DNA of 64,000 nt from Eledone cirrhosa (lineage: Eukaryota; Mollusca; Cephalopoda; Octopoda; Eledonidae): positions 339,339,780 to 339,403,779 of the forward strand of contig OZ024743.1 of assembly GCA_964016885.1 (NCBI GenBank). The letters run 5' to 3'. Below the pieces are notes generated by a model, which had not been told where the DNA came from, made no database searches, and saw only the letters and a list, made by a program, of their open reading frames with translations. Numbering within the stretch: the first letter of the stretch is position 1; each line of letters opens with the position of its first letter. Of the stretch, positions 13,485 through 27,551 are shown piece after piece. The translations under genes and the position numbers were made by a program.

Positions 13485-14092
13485 ACTCTACCAAGTGGAG
13501 CTGGGGTTCTATATCTCCCTTACATACACTCCTGCACTCTACCAAGTGGAGCTGGGAGTCTATATCTCTTACATACACTTCTGCACTCTACCAAGTGGAG
13601 CTGGGAGTCTATATCTCTCTTGCATACACTCCTGCACTCTACCAAGTGGAGCTGGGAGTCTATATCTCTCTTACATACACTCCTTCACTCTACAAAGTGG
13701 AGTTGGGAGTCTATATTTCTCTTACATACACTCCTGCACTCTACCAAGTGGAGTTTGGAATCTATATCTCTATTACATACACTCCTGCACTCTACCAAGT
13801 GGAGCTGGGAGTCTATATCTCTCTTACATATACTCCTGCACTCTACCAAGTGGAGCTGGAGGTCTATATCTCTCTTACATACACTCCTGCATTCTACCAA
13901 GTGGAGTTGTGCATCTATATCTCTTTTACATACACTCCTGCACTCTACCAAGTGGAGCTGGGGTTCTATATCTCTCTTACATACACTCCTGCACTCTACC
14001 AAGTGGAGCTGGGGTTCTATATCTCTTACATACAATCCTGCCCTCTACCAAGTGGAGTTGGGGGGTTCTATCTCTCTTACATACACTCCTGA
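13485..14092 (+). repeat. 12-monomer higher-order repeat, 608 bp
   Basis: Matches 3468-4075 monomer by monomer (shift +10,017), including the two 49-bp monomers and CTACAAAGTGG in monomer 4. It is followed by a copy lacking the CTTGCATAC monomer. Confidence 0.86.
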
Positions 14093-15407
14093 ACTCTACC
14101 AAGTGGAGCTGGGGTTCTATATCTCCCTTACATACACTCCTGCACTCTACCAAGTGGAGCTGGGAGTCTATATCTCTTACATACACTTCTGCACTCTACC
14201 AAGTGGAGCTGGGAGTCTATATCTCTCTTACATACACTCCTGCATTCTACCAAGTGGAGCTGGGAGTCTATATCTCTCTTACATACACTCCTTCACTCTA
14301 CCAAGTGGAGTTGGGAGTCTATATTTCTCTTACATACACTCCTGCACTCTACCAAGTGGAGTTGGGGTCTATATCTCTCTTACAATACACTTCTGCACTC
14401 CACCAAGTGGAGTTGGGGGTCTATATCTCTTACATACACTCCTGCACTCTACCAAGTGGAGTTGGGGGTCTATATCTCTCTTACATACACTCCTGCACTC
14501 TACCAAGTGGAGTTGGGGGTCTATATCTCTCTTACATACACTCCTGCACTCTACCAAGTGGAGTTGGGGTCTATATCTCTCTTACATACACTCCTGCACT
14601 CTACCAAGTGGAGTTGGGGTCTATATCTCTCTTACAATACATTTCTGCACACTACCAAGTGGAGTTGGGGGTCTATATCTCTTACATACACTCCTGCACT
14701 CTACCAAGTGGAGTTGGGGGTCTATATCTCTCTTACATACACTCCTGCACTCTACCAAGTGGAGTTGGGGTCTATATCTCTCTTACATACACTCCTGCAC
14801 TCTACCAAGTGGAGTTGGGAGTCTATATTTCTCTTACATACACTCCTGCACTCTACCAAGTGGAGCTGGGGTCTATATATCTCTTACATACACTCCTGCA
14901 CTCTACCAAGTGGAGCTGGAGGTCTATATATCTCTTACATACACTCCTGCACTCTACCAAGTGGAGATGGGGTTCTATATCTCTCTTACATACACTCCTG
15001 CACTCTACCAAGTGGAGTTTAGAATCTATATCTCTCTTACATACACTCCTGCACTCTACCAAGTGGAGCTGAGAGTCTATATCTCTATTACATACACTCC
15101 TGCACTCTACCAAGTGGAGCTGGGAGTCTATATCTCTCTTACATATACTCCTGCACTCTACCAAGTGGAGCTGGAGGTCTATATTTCTCTTACATACACT
15201 CCTGCATTCTACCAAGTGGAGTTGTGCGTCTATATCTCTTTTAGATACACTCCTGCACTCTACCAAGTGGAGCTGGGGTTCTATATCTCTCTTACATACA
15301 CTCCTGCACTCTACCAAGTGGAGCTGGGGTTCTATATCTCTTACATACAATCCTGCCCTCTACCAAGTGGAGTTGGGGGGTTCTATCTCTCTTACATACA
15401 CTCCTGA

Positions 15408-15964
15408 ACTCTACCAAGTGGAGCTGGGGTTCTATATCTCCCTTACATACACTTCTGCACTCTACCAAGTGGAGCTGGGAGTCTATATCTCTTACATACA
15501 CTTCTGCACTCTACCAAGTGGAGCTGGGAGTCTATATCTCTCTTGCATACACTCCTGCACTCTACCAAGTGGAGTTGGGAGTCTATATTTCTCTTACATA
15601 CACTCCTGCACTCTACCAAGTGGAGTTTGGAATCTATATCTCTATTACATACACTCCTGCACTCTACCAAGTGGAGCTGGGAGTCTATATCTCTCTTACA
15701 TATACTCCTGCACTCTACCAAGTGGAGCTGGAGGTCTATATCTCTCTTACATACACTCCTGCATTCTACCAAGTGGAGTTGTGCATCTATATCTCTTTTA
15801 CATACACTCCTGCACTCTACCAAGTGGAGCTGGGGTTCTATATCTCTCTTGCATACACTCCTGCACTCTACCAAGTGGAGCTGGGGTTCTATATCTCTTA
15901 CATACAATCCTGCCCTCTACCAAGTGGAGTTGGGGGGTTCTATCTCTCTTACATACACTCCTGA
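15408..15964 (+). repeat. 11-monomer variant of the 12-mer HOR, 557 bp
   Basis: The 5,968-bp-shifted twin of 9440-9996, with the same missing fourth monomer and the same CTTGCATAC in monomer 10. The deletion therefore predates the block duplication. Confidence 0.85.
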
Positions 15965-18900
15965 ACTCTACCAAGTGGAGCTGGGTTCTATATCTCCCTT
16001 ACATACACTCCTGCACTCTACCAAGTGGAGCTGGGAGTCTATATCTCTTACATACACTTCTGCACTCTACCAAGTGGAGCTGGGAGTCTATATCTCTCTT
16101 ACATACACTCCTGCACTCTACCAAGTGGAGCTGGGAGCCTATATCTCTCTTACATACACTCCTTCACTCTACCAAGTGGAGTTGGGAGTCTATATTTCTC
16201 TTACATACACTCCTGCACTCTACCAAGTGGAGTTGCGGGGTCTATATCTCTCTTACATACACTCCTGCACTCTACCAAGTGGAGCTGGGAGTCTATATCT
16301 CTTACATACACTCCTGCACTCTACCAAGTGGAGTTGGAGGTCTATATCTCTCTTACATACACTCCTGCACTCTACCAAGTGGAACTGGGGTTCTATATTT
16401 CTCTTACATACACTCCTTCACTCTACCAAGTGGTGTTGGGGGTCTATATCTCTTACATACAATCCTGCCCTCTACCAAGTGGAGTTGGGGGGTTCTATCT
16501 CTCTTACATACACTCCTGCACTCTACCAAGTGGAGCTGGGAGTCTATATCCCTCTTACATACACTCCTGCACTCTACCAAGTGGAGCTGGGGGTCTATAT
16601 CTCTCTTACATACACTCCTGCACTCTACCAAGTAGAGTTGGGTGGTCTATATCTCTCTTACATACACTCCTGCACTCTACCAAGTGGAGTTGGGGGTCTA
16701 TATCTCTCTTACGTACACTCCTGCACTCTACCAAGTGGAACTGGGGTCTATATATCTCTTACATACACTCCTGCAGTCTACCAAGTGGAGTTGGGGGTCT
16801 ATATCTCTCTTACGTACACTCCTGCACTCTACCAAGTGGAACTGGGGTCTATATATCTCTTACATACACTTCTGCACTCTACCAAGTGGAGCTGGGGTCT
16901 ATATATCTCTTACATACACTCCTGCACTCTACCAAGTGGAGCTGGGGTCTATATCTCTCCTACATACACTCCTGCACTCTACCAAGTGGAACTGGGGTCT
17001 ATACATCTCTTACATACACTCCTGCACTCTACCAAGTGGAGTTGGGGGTCTATATCTCTCTAACGTACACTCCTGCACTCTACCAAGTGGAACTGGGGTC
17101 TATATATCTCTTACATACACTTCTGCACTCTACCAAGTGGAGCTGGGGTCTATATATCTCTTACATACACTCCTGCACTCTACCAAGTGGAGCTGGGGTC
17201 TATATCTCTCCTACATACACTCCTGCACTCTACCAAGTGGAACTGGGGTCTATACATCTCTTACATACACTCCTGCACTCTACCAAGTGGAGTTGGGGGT
17301 CTATATCTCTCTTACGTACACTCCTGCACTCTACCAAGTGGAGCTGGGGTCTATATCTCTCTTACATACACTCCTGCACTCTACCAAGTGGAGTTGGGAG
17401 TGTATATCTCTCTTACATACACTCCTGCACTCTACCAAGTAGAGTTGGGGTCTATATCTCACTAACATACACTCCTGCACTCTACCAAGTGGAGTTGGGT
17501 GTCTATATCTCTCTTACATACACTCCTGCACTCTACCAAGTGGGGCTGGGGTCTATATCTCTCTTACATACACTCCTGCACTCTACCAAGTGGAGCTGGA
17601 GGTCTATATATCTCTTACATACACTCCTGCACTCTACCAAGTGGAGATGGGGTTCTATATCTCTCTTACATACACTCCTACACTCTACCAAGTGGAGTTT
17701 AGAATCTATATGTCTCTTACATACACTCCTGCACTCTACCAAGTGGAGCTGAGAGTCTATATCTCTATTACATACACTCCTGCACTCTACCAAGTGGAGC
17801 TGGGAGTCTATATCTCTCTTACATATACTCCTGCACTCTACCAAGTGGAGCTGGAGGTCTATATCTCTCTTACATACACTCCTGCATTCTACCAAGTGGA
17901 GTTGTGGGTCTATATCTCTTTTACATACACACCTGCACTCTACCAAGTGGAGCTGGGGTTCTATATCTCTCTTACATACACTCCTGCACTCTACCAAGTG
18001 GAGCTGGGGTTCTATATCTCTTACATACACTTCTGCACTCTACCTAGTGGAGCTGGGAGTCTATATTTCTCTTACATACACTCCTGCACTCTACCAAGTG
18101 GAGTTGCGGGGTCTATATCTCCCTTACATACACTCCTGCACTCTACCAAGTGGAGCTGGGAGTCTATATCTCTTACATACACTTCTGCACTCTACCAAGT
18201 GGAGTTGGGGGTCTATATCTCTCTTACATACACTCCTGCACTCTACCAAGTGGAACTGGGGTCTATATATCTCTTACATACACTCCTGCACTCTACCAAG
18301 TGGAGCTGGGAGTCTATATCTCTTACATACACTTCTGCACTCTACCAAGTGGAGCTGGGAGTCTATATCTCTATTACATACACTCCTGCACTCTACCAAG
18401 TGGAGCTGGGAGTCTATATCTCTCTTACATACACTCCTGCACTCTACCAAGTGGAGTTGGGCGTCTATATCTCTCTTACATACACTCCTGCACTCTACCA
18501 AGTGGAGTTGGGGGTCTATATCTCTCTTACGTACACTCCTGCACTCTACCAAGTGGAACTGGGGTCTATATATCTCTTACATACACTCCTGCACTCTACC
18601 AAGTGGAGTTGGGGGTCTATATCTCTCTTACGTACACTCCTGCACTCTACCAAGTGGAACTGGGGTCTATATATCTCTTACATACACTCCTGCACTCTAC
18701 CAAGTGGAGCTGGGAGTCTATATCTCTCTTACATACACTCCTGCACTCTACCAAGTGGAGTTGGGGTCTATATCTCTATTACATACACTCCTTCACTCTA
18801 CCAAGTGGAGTTGGGAGTCTATATTTCTCTTACATACACTCCTGCACTCTACCAAGTGGAGTTGCAGGGTCTATATCTCTCTTACATACACTCCTGCACT

Positions 18901-19452
18901 CTACCAAGTGGAGCTGGGAGTCTATATCTCTTACATACACTCCTGCACTCTACCAAGTGGAGTTGGGGGTCTATATCTCTCTTACATACACTCCTGCACT
19001 CTACCAAGTGGAGTTGGGGTCTATATCTCTCTTACATACACTCCTGCACTCTACCAAGTGGAGTTGGGAGTCTATATTTCTCTTACATACACTCCTGCAC
19101 TCTACCAAGTGGAGCTGGGGTCTATATATCTCTTACATACACTCCTGCACTCTACCAAGTGGAGCTGGAGGTCTATATATCTCTTACATACACTCCTGCA
19201 CTCTACCAAGTGGAGCTGGGAGCCTATATCTCTCTTACATATACTCCTGCACTCTACCAAGTGGAGCTGGAGGTCTATATCTCTCTTACATACACTCCTG
19301 CATTCTACCAAGTGGAGCTGGGGTTCTATATCGCTCTTACATACACTCCTGCACTCTACCAAGTGGAGCTGGGGTTCTATATCTCTTACATACAATCCTG
19401 CCCTCTACCAAGTGGAGTTGGGGGGTTCTATCTCTCTTACATACACTCCTGA

Positions 19453-20060
19453 ACTCTACCAAGTGGAGCTGGGGTTCTATATCTCCCTTACATACACTCC
19501 TGCACTCTACCAAGTGGAGCTGGGAGTCTATATCTCTTACATACACTTCTGCACTCTACCAAGTGGAGCTGGGAGTCTATATCTCTCTTGCATACACTCC
19601 TGCACTCTACCAAGTGGAGCTGGGAGTCTATATCTCTCTTACATACACTCCTTCACTCTACAAAGTGGAGTTGGGAGTCTATATTTCTCTTACATACACT
19701 CCTGCACTCTACCAAGTGGAGTTTGGAATCTATATCTCTATTACATACACTCCTGCACTCTACCAAGTGGAGCTGGGAGTCTATATCTCTCTTACATATA
19801 CTCCTGCACTCTACCAAGTGGAGCTGGAGGTCTATATCTCTCTTACATACACTCCTGCATTCTACCAAGTGGAGTTGTGCATCTATATCTCTTTTACATA
19901 CACTCCTGCACTCTACCAAGTGGAGCTGGGGTTCTATATCTCTCTTACATACACTCCTGCACTCTACCAAGTGGAGCTGGGGTTCTATATCTCTTACATA
20001 CAATCCTGCCCTCTACCAAGTGGAGTTGGGGGGTTCTATCTCTCTTACATACACTCCTGA
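19453..20060 (+). repeat. 12-monomer higher-order repeat, 608 bp
   Basis: Third copy of the form at 3468-4075 and 13485-14092, with the same twelve diagnostic monomers. Its position at +5,968 from the second copy follows from the block duplication. Confidence 0.86.
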
Positions 20061-20483
20061 ACTCTACCAAGTGGAGCTGGGGTTCTATATCTCCCTTACA
20101 TACACTCCTGCACTCTACCAAGTGGAGCTGGGAGTCTATATCTCTTACATACACTTCTGCACTCTACCAAGTGGAGCTGGGAGTCTATATCTCTCTTACA
20201 TACACTCCTGCATTCTACCAAGTGGAGCTGGGAGTCTATATCTCTCTTACATACACTCCTTCACTCTACCAAGTGGAGTTGGGAGTCTATATTTCTCTTA
20301 CATACACTCCTGCACTCTACCAAGTGGAGTTGGGGTCTATATCTCTCTTACAATACACTTCTGCACTCCACCAAGTGGAGTTGGGGGTCTATATCTCTTA
20401 CATACACTCCTGCACTCTACCAAGTGGAGTTGGGGGTCTATATCTCTCTTACATACACTCCTGCACTCTACCAAGTGGAGTTG

Positions 20484-21739
20484 GGGTCTATATCTCTCTT
20501 ACATACACTCCTGCACTCTACCAAGTGGAGTTGGGAGTCTATATTTCTCTTACATACACTCCTGCACTCTACCAAGTGGAGCTGGGGTCTATATATCTCT
20601 TACATACACTCCTGCACTCTACCAAGTGGAGCTGGAGGTCTATATATCTCTTACATACACTCCTGCACTCTACCAAGTGGAGATGGGGTTCTATATCTCT
20701 CTTACATACACTCCTACACTCTACCAAGTGGAGTTTAGAATCTATATCTCTCTTACATACACTCCTGCACTCTACCAAGTGGAGCTGAGAGTCTATATCT
20801 CTATTACATACACTCCTGCACTCTACCAAGTGGAGCTGGAGGTCTATATCTCTCTTACATACACTCCTGCATTCTACCAAGTGGAGTTGTGCGTCTATAT
20901 CTCTTTTACATACACTCCTGCACTCTACCAAGTGGAGCTGGGGTTCTATATCTCTCTTACATACACTCCTGCACTCTACCAGGTGGAGCTGGGGTTCTAT
21001 ATCTCTTACATACAATCCTGCCCTCTACCAAGTGGAGTTGGGGGGTTCTATCTCTCTTACATACACTCCTGAACTCTACCAAGTGGAGCTGGGGTTCTAT
21101 ATCTCCCTTACATACACTCCTGCACTCTACCAAGTGGAGCTGGGAGTCTATATCTCTTACATACACTTCTGCACTCTACCAAGTGGAGCTGGGAGTCTAT
21201 ATCTCTCTTGCATACACTCCTGCACCCTACCAAGTGGAGCTGGGAGTCTATATCTCTCTTACATACACTCCTTCACTTTTCAAAGTGGAGTTGGGAGTCT
21301 ATATTTCTCTTACATACACTCCTGCACTCTACCAAGTGGAGTTTGGAATCTATATCTCTATTACATACACTCCTGCACTCTACCAAGTGGAGCTGGGAGT
21401 CTATATCTCTCATACATATACTCCTGCACTCTACCAAGTGGAGCTGGAGGTCTATATCTCTCTTACATACACTCCTGCATTCTACCAAGTGGAGTTGTGC
21501 ATCTATATCTCTTTTACATACACTCCTGCACTCTACCAAGTGGAGCTGGGGTTCTATATCTCTCTTACATACACTCCTGCACTCTACCAAGTGGAGCTGA
21601 GAGTCTATATCTCTATTACATACACTCCTGCACTCTACCAAGTGGAGTTGGGTGTCTATATCTCTCTTACATACACTCCTGCACTCTACCAAGTGGGGCT
21701 GGGGTCTATATCTCTCTTACATACACTCCTGCACTCTAC
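20484..21739 (+). repeat. Linking block shared with 4.75-5.8 kb and 37.0-38.1 kb
   Basis: Continues the match that begins at 20332: +15,731 from the 4.6-kb block and -16,505 from the block at about 36.84-38.10 kb. It includes the sub-variant of the 12-mer (10 of 12 monomers at 21073-21595) with GCACCCTACC and CACTTTTCAAAG, and a CTACCAGGTGG core mutation near 20978. Near 21598 the tail GCTGAGAG replaces the expected GGTT tail, marking a junction to monomers that also occur at 1.5-2.0 kb. Confidence 0.8.
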
Positions 21740-24700
21740 CAAGTGGAGCTGGAGGTCTATATATCTCTTACATACACTCCTGCACTCTACCAAGTGGAGA
21801 TGGGGTTCTATATCTCTCTTACATACACTCCTACACTCTACCAAGTGGAGTTTAGAATCTATATGTCTCTTACATACACTCCTGCACTCTACCAAGTGGA
21901 GCTGAGAGTCTATATCTCTATTACATACACTCCTGCACTCTACCAAGTGGAGCTGGGAGTCTATATCTCTCTTACATATACTCCTGCACTCTACCAAGTG
22001 GAGCTGGAGGTCTATATCTCTCTTACATACACTCCTGCATTCTACCAAGTGGAGTTGTGGGTCTATATCTCTTTTACATACACACCTGCACTCTACCAAG
22101 TGGAGCTGGGGTTCTATATCTCTCTTACATACACTCCTGCACTCTACCAAGTGGAGCTGGGGTTCTATATCTCTTACATACACTTCTGCACTCTACCTAG
22201 TGGAGCTGGGAGTCTATATTTCTCTTACATACACTCCTGCACTCTACCAAGTGGAGTTGCGGGGTCTATATCTCCCTTACATACACTCCTGCACTCTACC
22301 AAGTGGAGCTGGGAGTCTATATCTCTTACATACACTTCTGCACTCTACCAAGTGGAGTTGGGGGTCTATATCTCTCTTACATACACTCCTGCACTCTACC
22401 AAGTGGAACTGGGGTCTATATATCTCTTACATACACTCCTGCACTCTACCAAGTGGAGCTGGGAGTCTATATCTCTTACATACACTTCTGCACTCTACCA
22501 AGTGGAGCTGGGAGTCTATATCTCTATTACATACACTCCTGCACTCTACCAAGTGGAGCTGGGAGTCTATATCTCTCTTACATACACTCCTGCACTCTAC
22601 CAAGTGGAGTTGGGCGTCTATATCTCTCTTACATACACTCCTGCACTCTACCAAGTGGAGTTGGGGGTCTATATCTCTCTTACGTACACTCCTGCACTCT
22701 ACCAAGTGGAACTGGGGTCTATATATCTCTTACATACACTCCTGCAGTCTACCAAGTGGAGTTGGGGGTCTATATCTCTCTTACGTACACTCCTGCACTC
22801 TACCAAGTGGAACTGGAGTCTATATATCTTTTACATACACTTCTGCACTCTACCAAGTGGAGCTGGGGTCTATATATCTCTTACATACACTCCTGCACTC
22901 TACCAAGTGGAGCTGGGGTCTATATCTCTCCTACATACACTCCTGCACTCTACCAAGTGGAACTGGGGTCTATATATCTCTTACATACACTCCTGCACTC
23001 TACCAAGTGGAGTTGGGGGTCTATATCTCTCTTACGTACACTCCTGCACTCTACCAAGTGGAACTGGGGTCTATATATCTCTTACATACACTCCTGCACT
23101 CTACCAAGTGGAGCTGGGAGTCTATATCTCTCTTACATACACTCCTGCACTCTACCAAGTGGAGTTGGGGTCTATATCTCTATTACATACACTCCTTCAC
23201 TCTACCAAGTGGAGTTGGGAGTCTATATTTCTCTTACATACACTCCTGCACTCTACCAAGTGGAGTTGCAGGGTCTATATCTCTCTTACATACACTCCTG
23301 CACTCTACCAAGTGGAGCTGGGAGTCTATATCTCTTACATACACTCCTGCACTCTACCAAGTGGAGTTGGGGGTCTATATCTCTCTTACATACACTCCTG
23401 CACTCTACCAAGTGGAGTTGGGGTCTATATCTCTCTTACATACACTCCTGCACTCTACCAAGTGGAGTTGGGAGTCTATATTTCTCTTACATACACTCCT
23501 GCACTCTACCAAGTGGAGCTGGGGTCTATATATCTCTTACATACACTCCTGCACTCTACCAAGTGGAGCTGGAGGTCTATATATCTCTTACATACACTCC
23601 TGCACTCTACCAAGTGGAGCTGGGAGCCTATATCTCTCTTACATATACTCCTGCACTCTACCAAGTGGAGCTGGAGGTCTATATCTCTCTTACATACACT
23701 CCTGCATTCTACCAAGTGGAGCTGGGGTTCTATATCGCTCTTACATACACTCCTGCACTCTACCAAGTGGAGCTGGGGTTCTATATCTCTTACATACAAT
23801 CCTGCCCTCTACCAAGTGGAGTTGGGGGGTTCTATCTCTCTTACATACACTCCTGAACTCTACCAAGTGGAGCTGGGGTTCTATATCTCCCTTACATACA
23901 CTCCTGCACTCTACCAAGTGGAGCTGGGAGTCTATATCTCTTACATACACTTCTGCACTCTACCAAGTGGAGCTGGGAGTCTATATCTCTCTTGCATACA
24001 CTCCTGCACTCTACCAAGTGGAGCTGGGAGTCTATATCTCTCTTACATACACTCCTTCACTCTACAAAGTGGAGTTGGGAGTCTATATTTCTCTTACATA
24101 CACTCCTGCACTCTACCAAGTGGAGTTTGGAATCTATATCTCTATTACATACACTCCTGCACTCTACCAAGTGGAGCTGGGAGTCTATATCTCTCTTACA
24201 TATACTCCTGCACTCTACCAAGTGGAGCTGGAGGTCTATATCTCTCTTACATACACTCCTGCATTCTACCAAGTGGAGTTGTGCATCTATATCTCTTTTA
24301 CATACACTCCTGCACTCTACCAAGTGGAGCTGGGGTTCTATATCTCTCTTACATACACTCCTGCACTCTACCAAGTGGAGCTGGGGTTCTATATCCCCTT
24401 ACATACAATCCTGCCCTCTACCAAGTGGAGTTGGGGGGTTCTATCTCTCTTACATACACTCCTGAACTCTACCAAGTGGAGCTGGGGTTCTATATCTCCC
24501 TTACATACACTCCTGCACTCTACCAAGTGGAGCTGGGAGTCTATATCTCTTACATACACTCCTGCATTCTACCAAGTGGAGCTGGGAGTCTATATCTCTC
24601 TTACATACACTCCTTCACTCTACCAAGTGGAGTTGGGAGTCTATATTTCTCTTACATACACTCCTGCACTCTACCAAGTGGAGTTGCAGGGTCTATATCT

Positions 24701-25434
24701 CTCTTACATACACTCCTGCACTCTACCAAGTGGAGTTGGGAGTCTATATCTCTTACATACACTCCTGCACTCTACCAAGTGGAGTTGGGGGTCTATATCT
24801 CTCTTACATACACTCCTGCACTCTATCAAGTGGAGCTGGAGTCTATATATCTCTTACATACACTCCTGCACTCTACCAAGTAGAGTTGGGGGGCCTATAT
24901 ATATCTTACATACACTCCTGCACTCTACCAAGTGGAGTTGGGGTCTATATCTCTCTTACAATACACTTCTGCACTCCACCAAGTGGAGTTGGGGGTCTAT
25001 ATCTCTTACATACACTCCTGCACTCTACCAAGTGGAGTTGGGGGTCTATATCTCTCTTACATACACTCCTGCACTCTACCAAGTGGAGTTGGGGTCTATA
25101 TCTCTCTTACATACACTCCTGCACTCTACCAAGTGGAGTTGGGAGTCTATATTTCTCTTACATACACTCCTGCACTCTACCAAGTGGAGCTGGGGTCTAT
25201 ATATCTCTTACATACACTCCTGCACTCTACCAAGTGGAGCTGGAGGTCTATATATCTCTTACATACACTCCTGCACTCTACCAAGTGGAGATGGGGTTAT
25301 ATATCTCTCTTACATACACTCCTACACTCTACCAAGTGGAGTTTAGAATCTATATCTCTCTTACATACACTCCTGCACTCTACCAAGTGGAGCTGAGAGT
25401 CTATATCTCTCTTACATACACTCCTGCACTCTAC
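21740..25434 (+). repeat. 3,695-bp block T1 (first of three)
   Basis: Matches T2 at +3,695 up to about 24390 and at +4,304 from about 24465. The difference is one extra 609-bp 12-mer in T2. Markers: GTTTAGAATCTATATG at 21850, PstI site at 22742, ATATCGCTC near 23735, the CTCCTGAACTC monomers at 23855 and 24464. It begins at GCTGGAGGTC and ends at the next comparable tail, where T2 begins. Confidence 0.88.
23857..24465 (+). repeat. 12-monomer higher-order repeat, 609 bp
   Basis: Full 12-mer. Monomer 11 has the 50-bp form ATATCCCCTTAC instead of the 49-bp form ATATCTCTTAC seen at 3468-4075. This CCCC form is confined to the T blocks (24.4, 28.1, 28.7, 32.4 kb) and is a good marker for their common origin. 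Confidence 0.87.
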
Positions 25435-27551
25435 CAAGTGGAGCTGGAGGTCTATATATCTCTTACATACACTCCTGCACTCTACCAAGTGGAGATGGGG
25501 TTCTATATCTCTCTTACATACACTCCTACACTCTACCAAGTGGAGTTTAGAATCTATATGTCTCTTACATACACTCCTGCACTCTACCAAGTGGAGCTGA
25601 GAGTCTATATCTCTATTACATACACTCCTGCACTCTACCAAGTGGAGCTGGGAGTCTATATCTCTCTTACATATACTCCTGCACTCTACCAAGTGGAGCT
25701 GGAGGTCTATATCTCTCTTACATACACTCCTGCATTCTACCAAGTGGAGTTGTGGGTCTATATCTCTTTTACATACACACCTGCACTCTACCAAGTGGAG
25801 CTGGGGTTCTATATCTCTCTTACATACACTCCTGCACTCTACCAAGTGGAGCTGGGGTTCTATATCTCTTACATACACTTCTGCACTCTACCTAGTGGAG
25901 CTGGGAGTCTATATTTCTCTTACATACACTCCTGCACTCTACCAAGTGGAGTTGCGGGGTCTATATCTCCCTTACATACACTCCTGCACTCTACCAAGTG
26001 GAGCTGGGAGTCTATATCTCTTACATACACTTCTGCACTCTACCAAGTGGAGTTGGGGGTCTATATCTCTCTTACATACACTCCTGCACTCTACCAAGTG
26101 GAACTGGGGTCTATATATCTCTTACATACACTCCTGCACTCTACCAAGTGGAGCTGGGAGTCTATATCTCTTACATACACTTCTGCACTCTACCAAGTGG
26201 AGCTGGGAGTCTATATCTCTATTACATACACTCCTGCACTCTACCAAGTGGAGCTGGGAGTCTATATCTCTCTTACATACACTCCTGCACTCTACCAAGT
26301 GGAGTTGGGCGTCTATATCTCTCTTACATACACTCCTGCACTCTACCAAGTGGAGTTGGGGGTCTATATCTCTCTTACGTACACTCCTGCACTCTACCAA
26401 GTGGAACTGGGGTCTATATATCTCTTACATACACTCCTGCAGTCTACCAAGTGGAGTTGGGGGTCTATATCTCTCTTACGTACACTCCTGCACTCTACCA
26501 AGTGGAACTGGAGTCTATATATCTTTTACATACACTTCTGCACTCTACCAAGTGGAGCTGGGGTCTATATATCTCTTACATACACTCCTGCACTCTACCA
26601 AGTGGAGCTGGGGTCTATATCTCTCCTACATACACTCCTGCACTCTACCAAGTGGAACTGGGGTCTATATATCTCTTACATACACTCCTGCACTCTACCA
26701 AGTGGAGTTGGGGGTCTATATCTCTCTTACGTACACTCCTGCACTCTACCAAGTGGAACTGGGGTCTATATATCTCTTACATACACTCCTGCACTCTACC
26801 AAGTGGAGCTGGGAGTCTATATCTCTCTTACATACACTCCTGCACTCTACCAAGTGGAGTTGGGGTCTATATCTCTATTACATACACTCCTTCACTCTAC
26901 CAAGTGGAGTTGGGAGTCTATATTTCTCTTACATACACTCCTGCACTCTACCAAGTGGAGTTGCAGGGTCTATATCTCTCTTACACACACTCCTGCACTC
27001 TACCAAGTGGAGCTGGGAGTCTATATCTCTTACATACACTCCTGCACTCTACCAAGTGGAGTTGGGGGTCTATATCTCTCTTACATACACTCCTGCACTC
27101 TACCAAGTGGAGTTGGGGTCTATATCTCTCTTACATACACTCCTGCACTCTACCAAGTGGAGTTGGGAGTCTATATTTCTCTTACATACACTCCTGCACT
27201 CTACCAAGTGGAGCTGGGGTCTATATATCTCTTACATACACTCCTGCACTCTACCAAGTGGAGCTGGAGGTCTATATATCTCTTACATACACTCCTGCAC
27301 TCTACCAAGTGGAGCTGGGAGCCTATATCTCTCTTACATATACTCCTGCACTCTACCAAGTGGAGCTGGAGGTCTATATCTCTCTTACATACACTCCTGC
27401 ATTCTACCAAGTGGAGCTGGGGTTCTATATCGCTCTTACATACACTCCTGCACTCTACCAAGTGGAGCTGGGGTTCTATATCTCTTACATACAATCCTGC
27501 CCTCTACCAAGTGGAGTTGGGGGGTTCTATCTCTCTTACATACACTCCTGA

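Larger units (their letters stand above)
8605..14572 (+). repeat. 5,968-bp block, copy 1 of a tandem pair
   Basis: Pairs with 14573-20483 at a constant shift of +5,968. The +1 monomer CTTACAATACATTTC lies near 8664 and 14632, PstI sites at 10803 and 16771, and the CTCCTGAACTC monomers at 9437 and 15405. Unequal length changes are absent over nearly 6 kb, which points to a recent duplication. Substitutions private to this copy include CTACATCTC near 12752 and CTATACCAAG near 13031, where copy 2 and the block at 1-4.3 kb keep the common form. The block itself contains a repeat of most of 1-4345. Confidence 0.9.
14573..20483 (+). repeat. 5,968-bp block, copy 2 of a tandem pair
   Basis: Directly abuts copy 1. 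It runs about 57 bp short of a full period, because after about 20483 the sequence continues with GTTGGGGTC where copy 1 (about 14515) has GTTGGGGGTC. The junction near 14380-14640 holds two versions of the +1 monomer about 250 bp apart, one with ACACTTCTGCACTCC and one with ACATTTCTGCACAC. The exchange therefore took place between two similar but distinct monomer contexts. Confidence 0.9.

Noticed and set aside
8605..20483. Treating the 5,968-bp and 3,076-bp pairs as certain biological duplications
   Set aside because: Near-perfect tandem copies in a satellite can be made by an assembler. Without read evidence I report them as seen in the sequence, not as proven in the genome.
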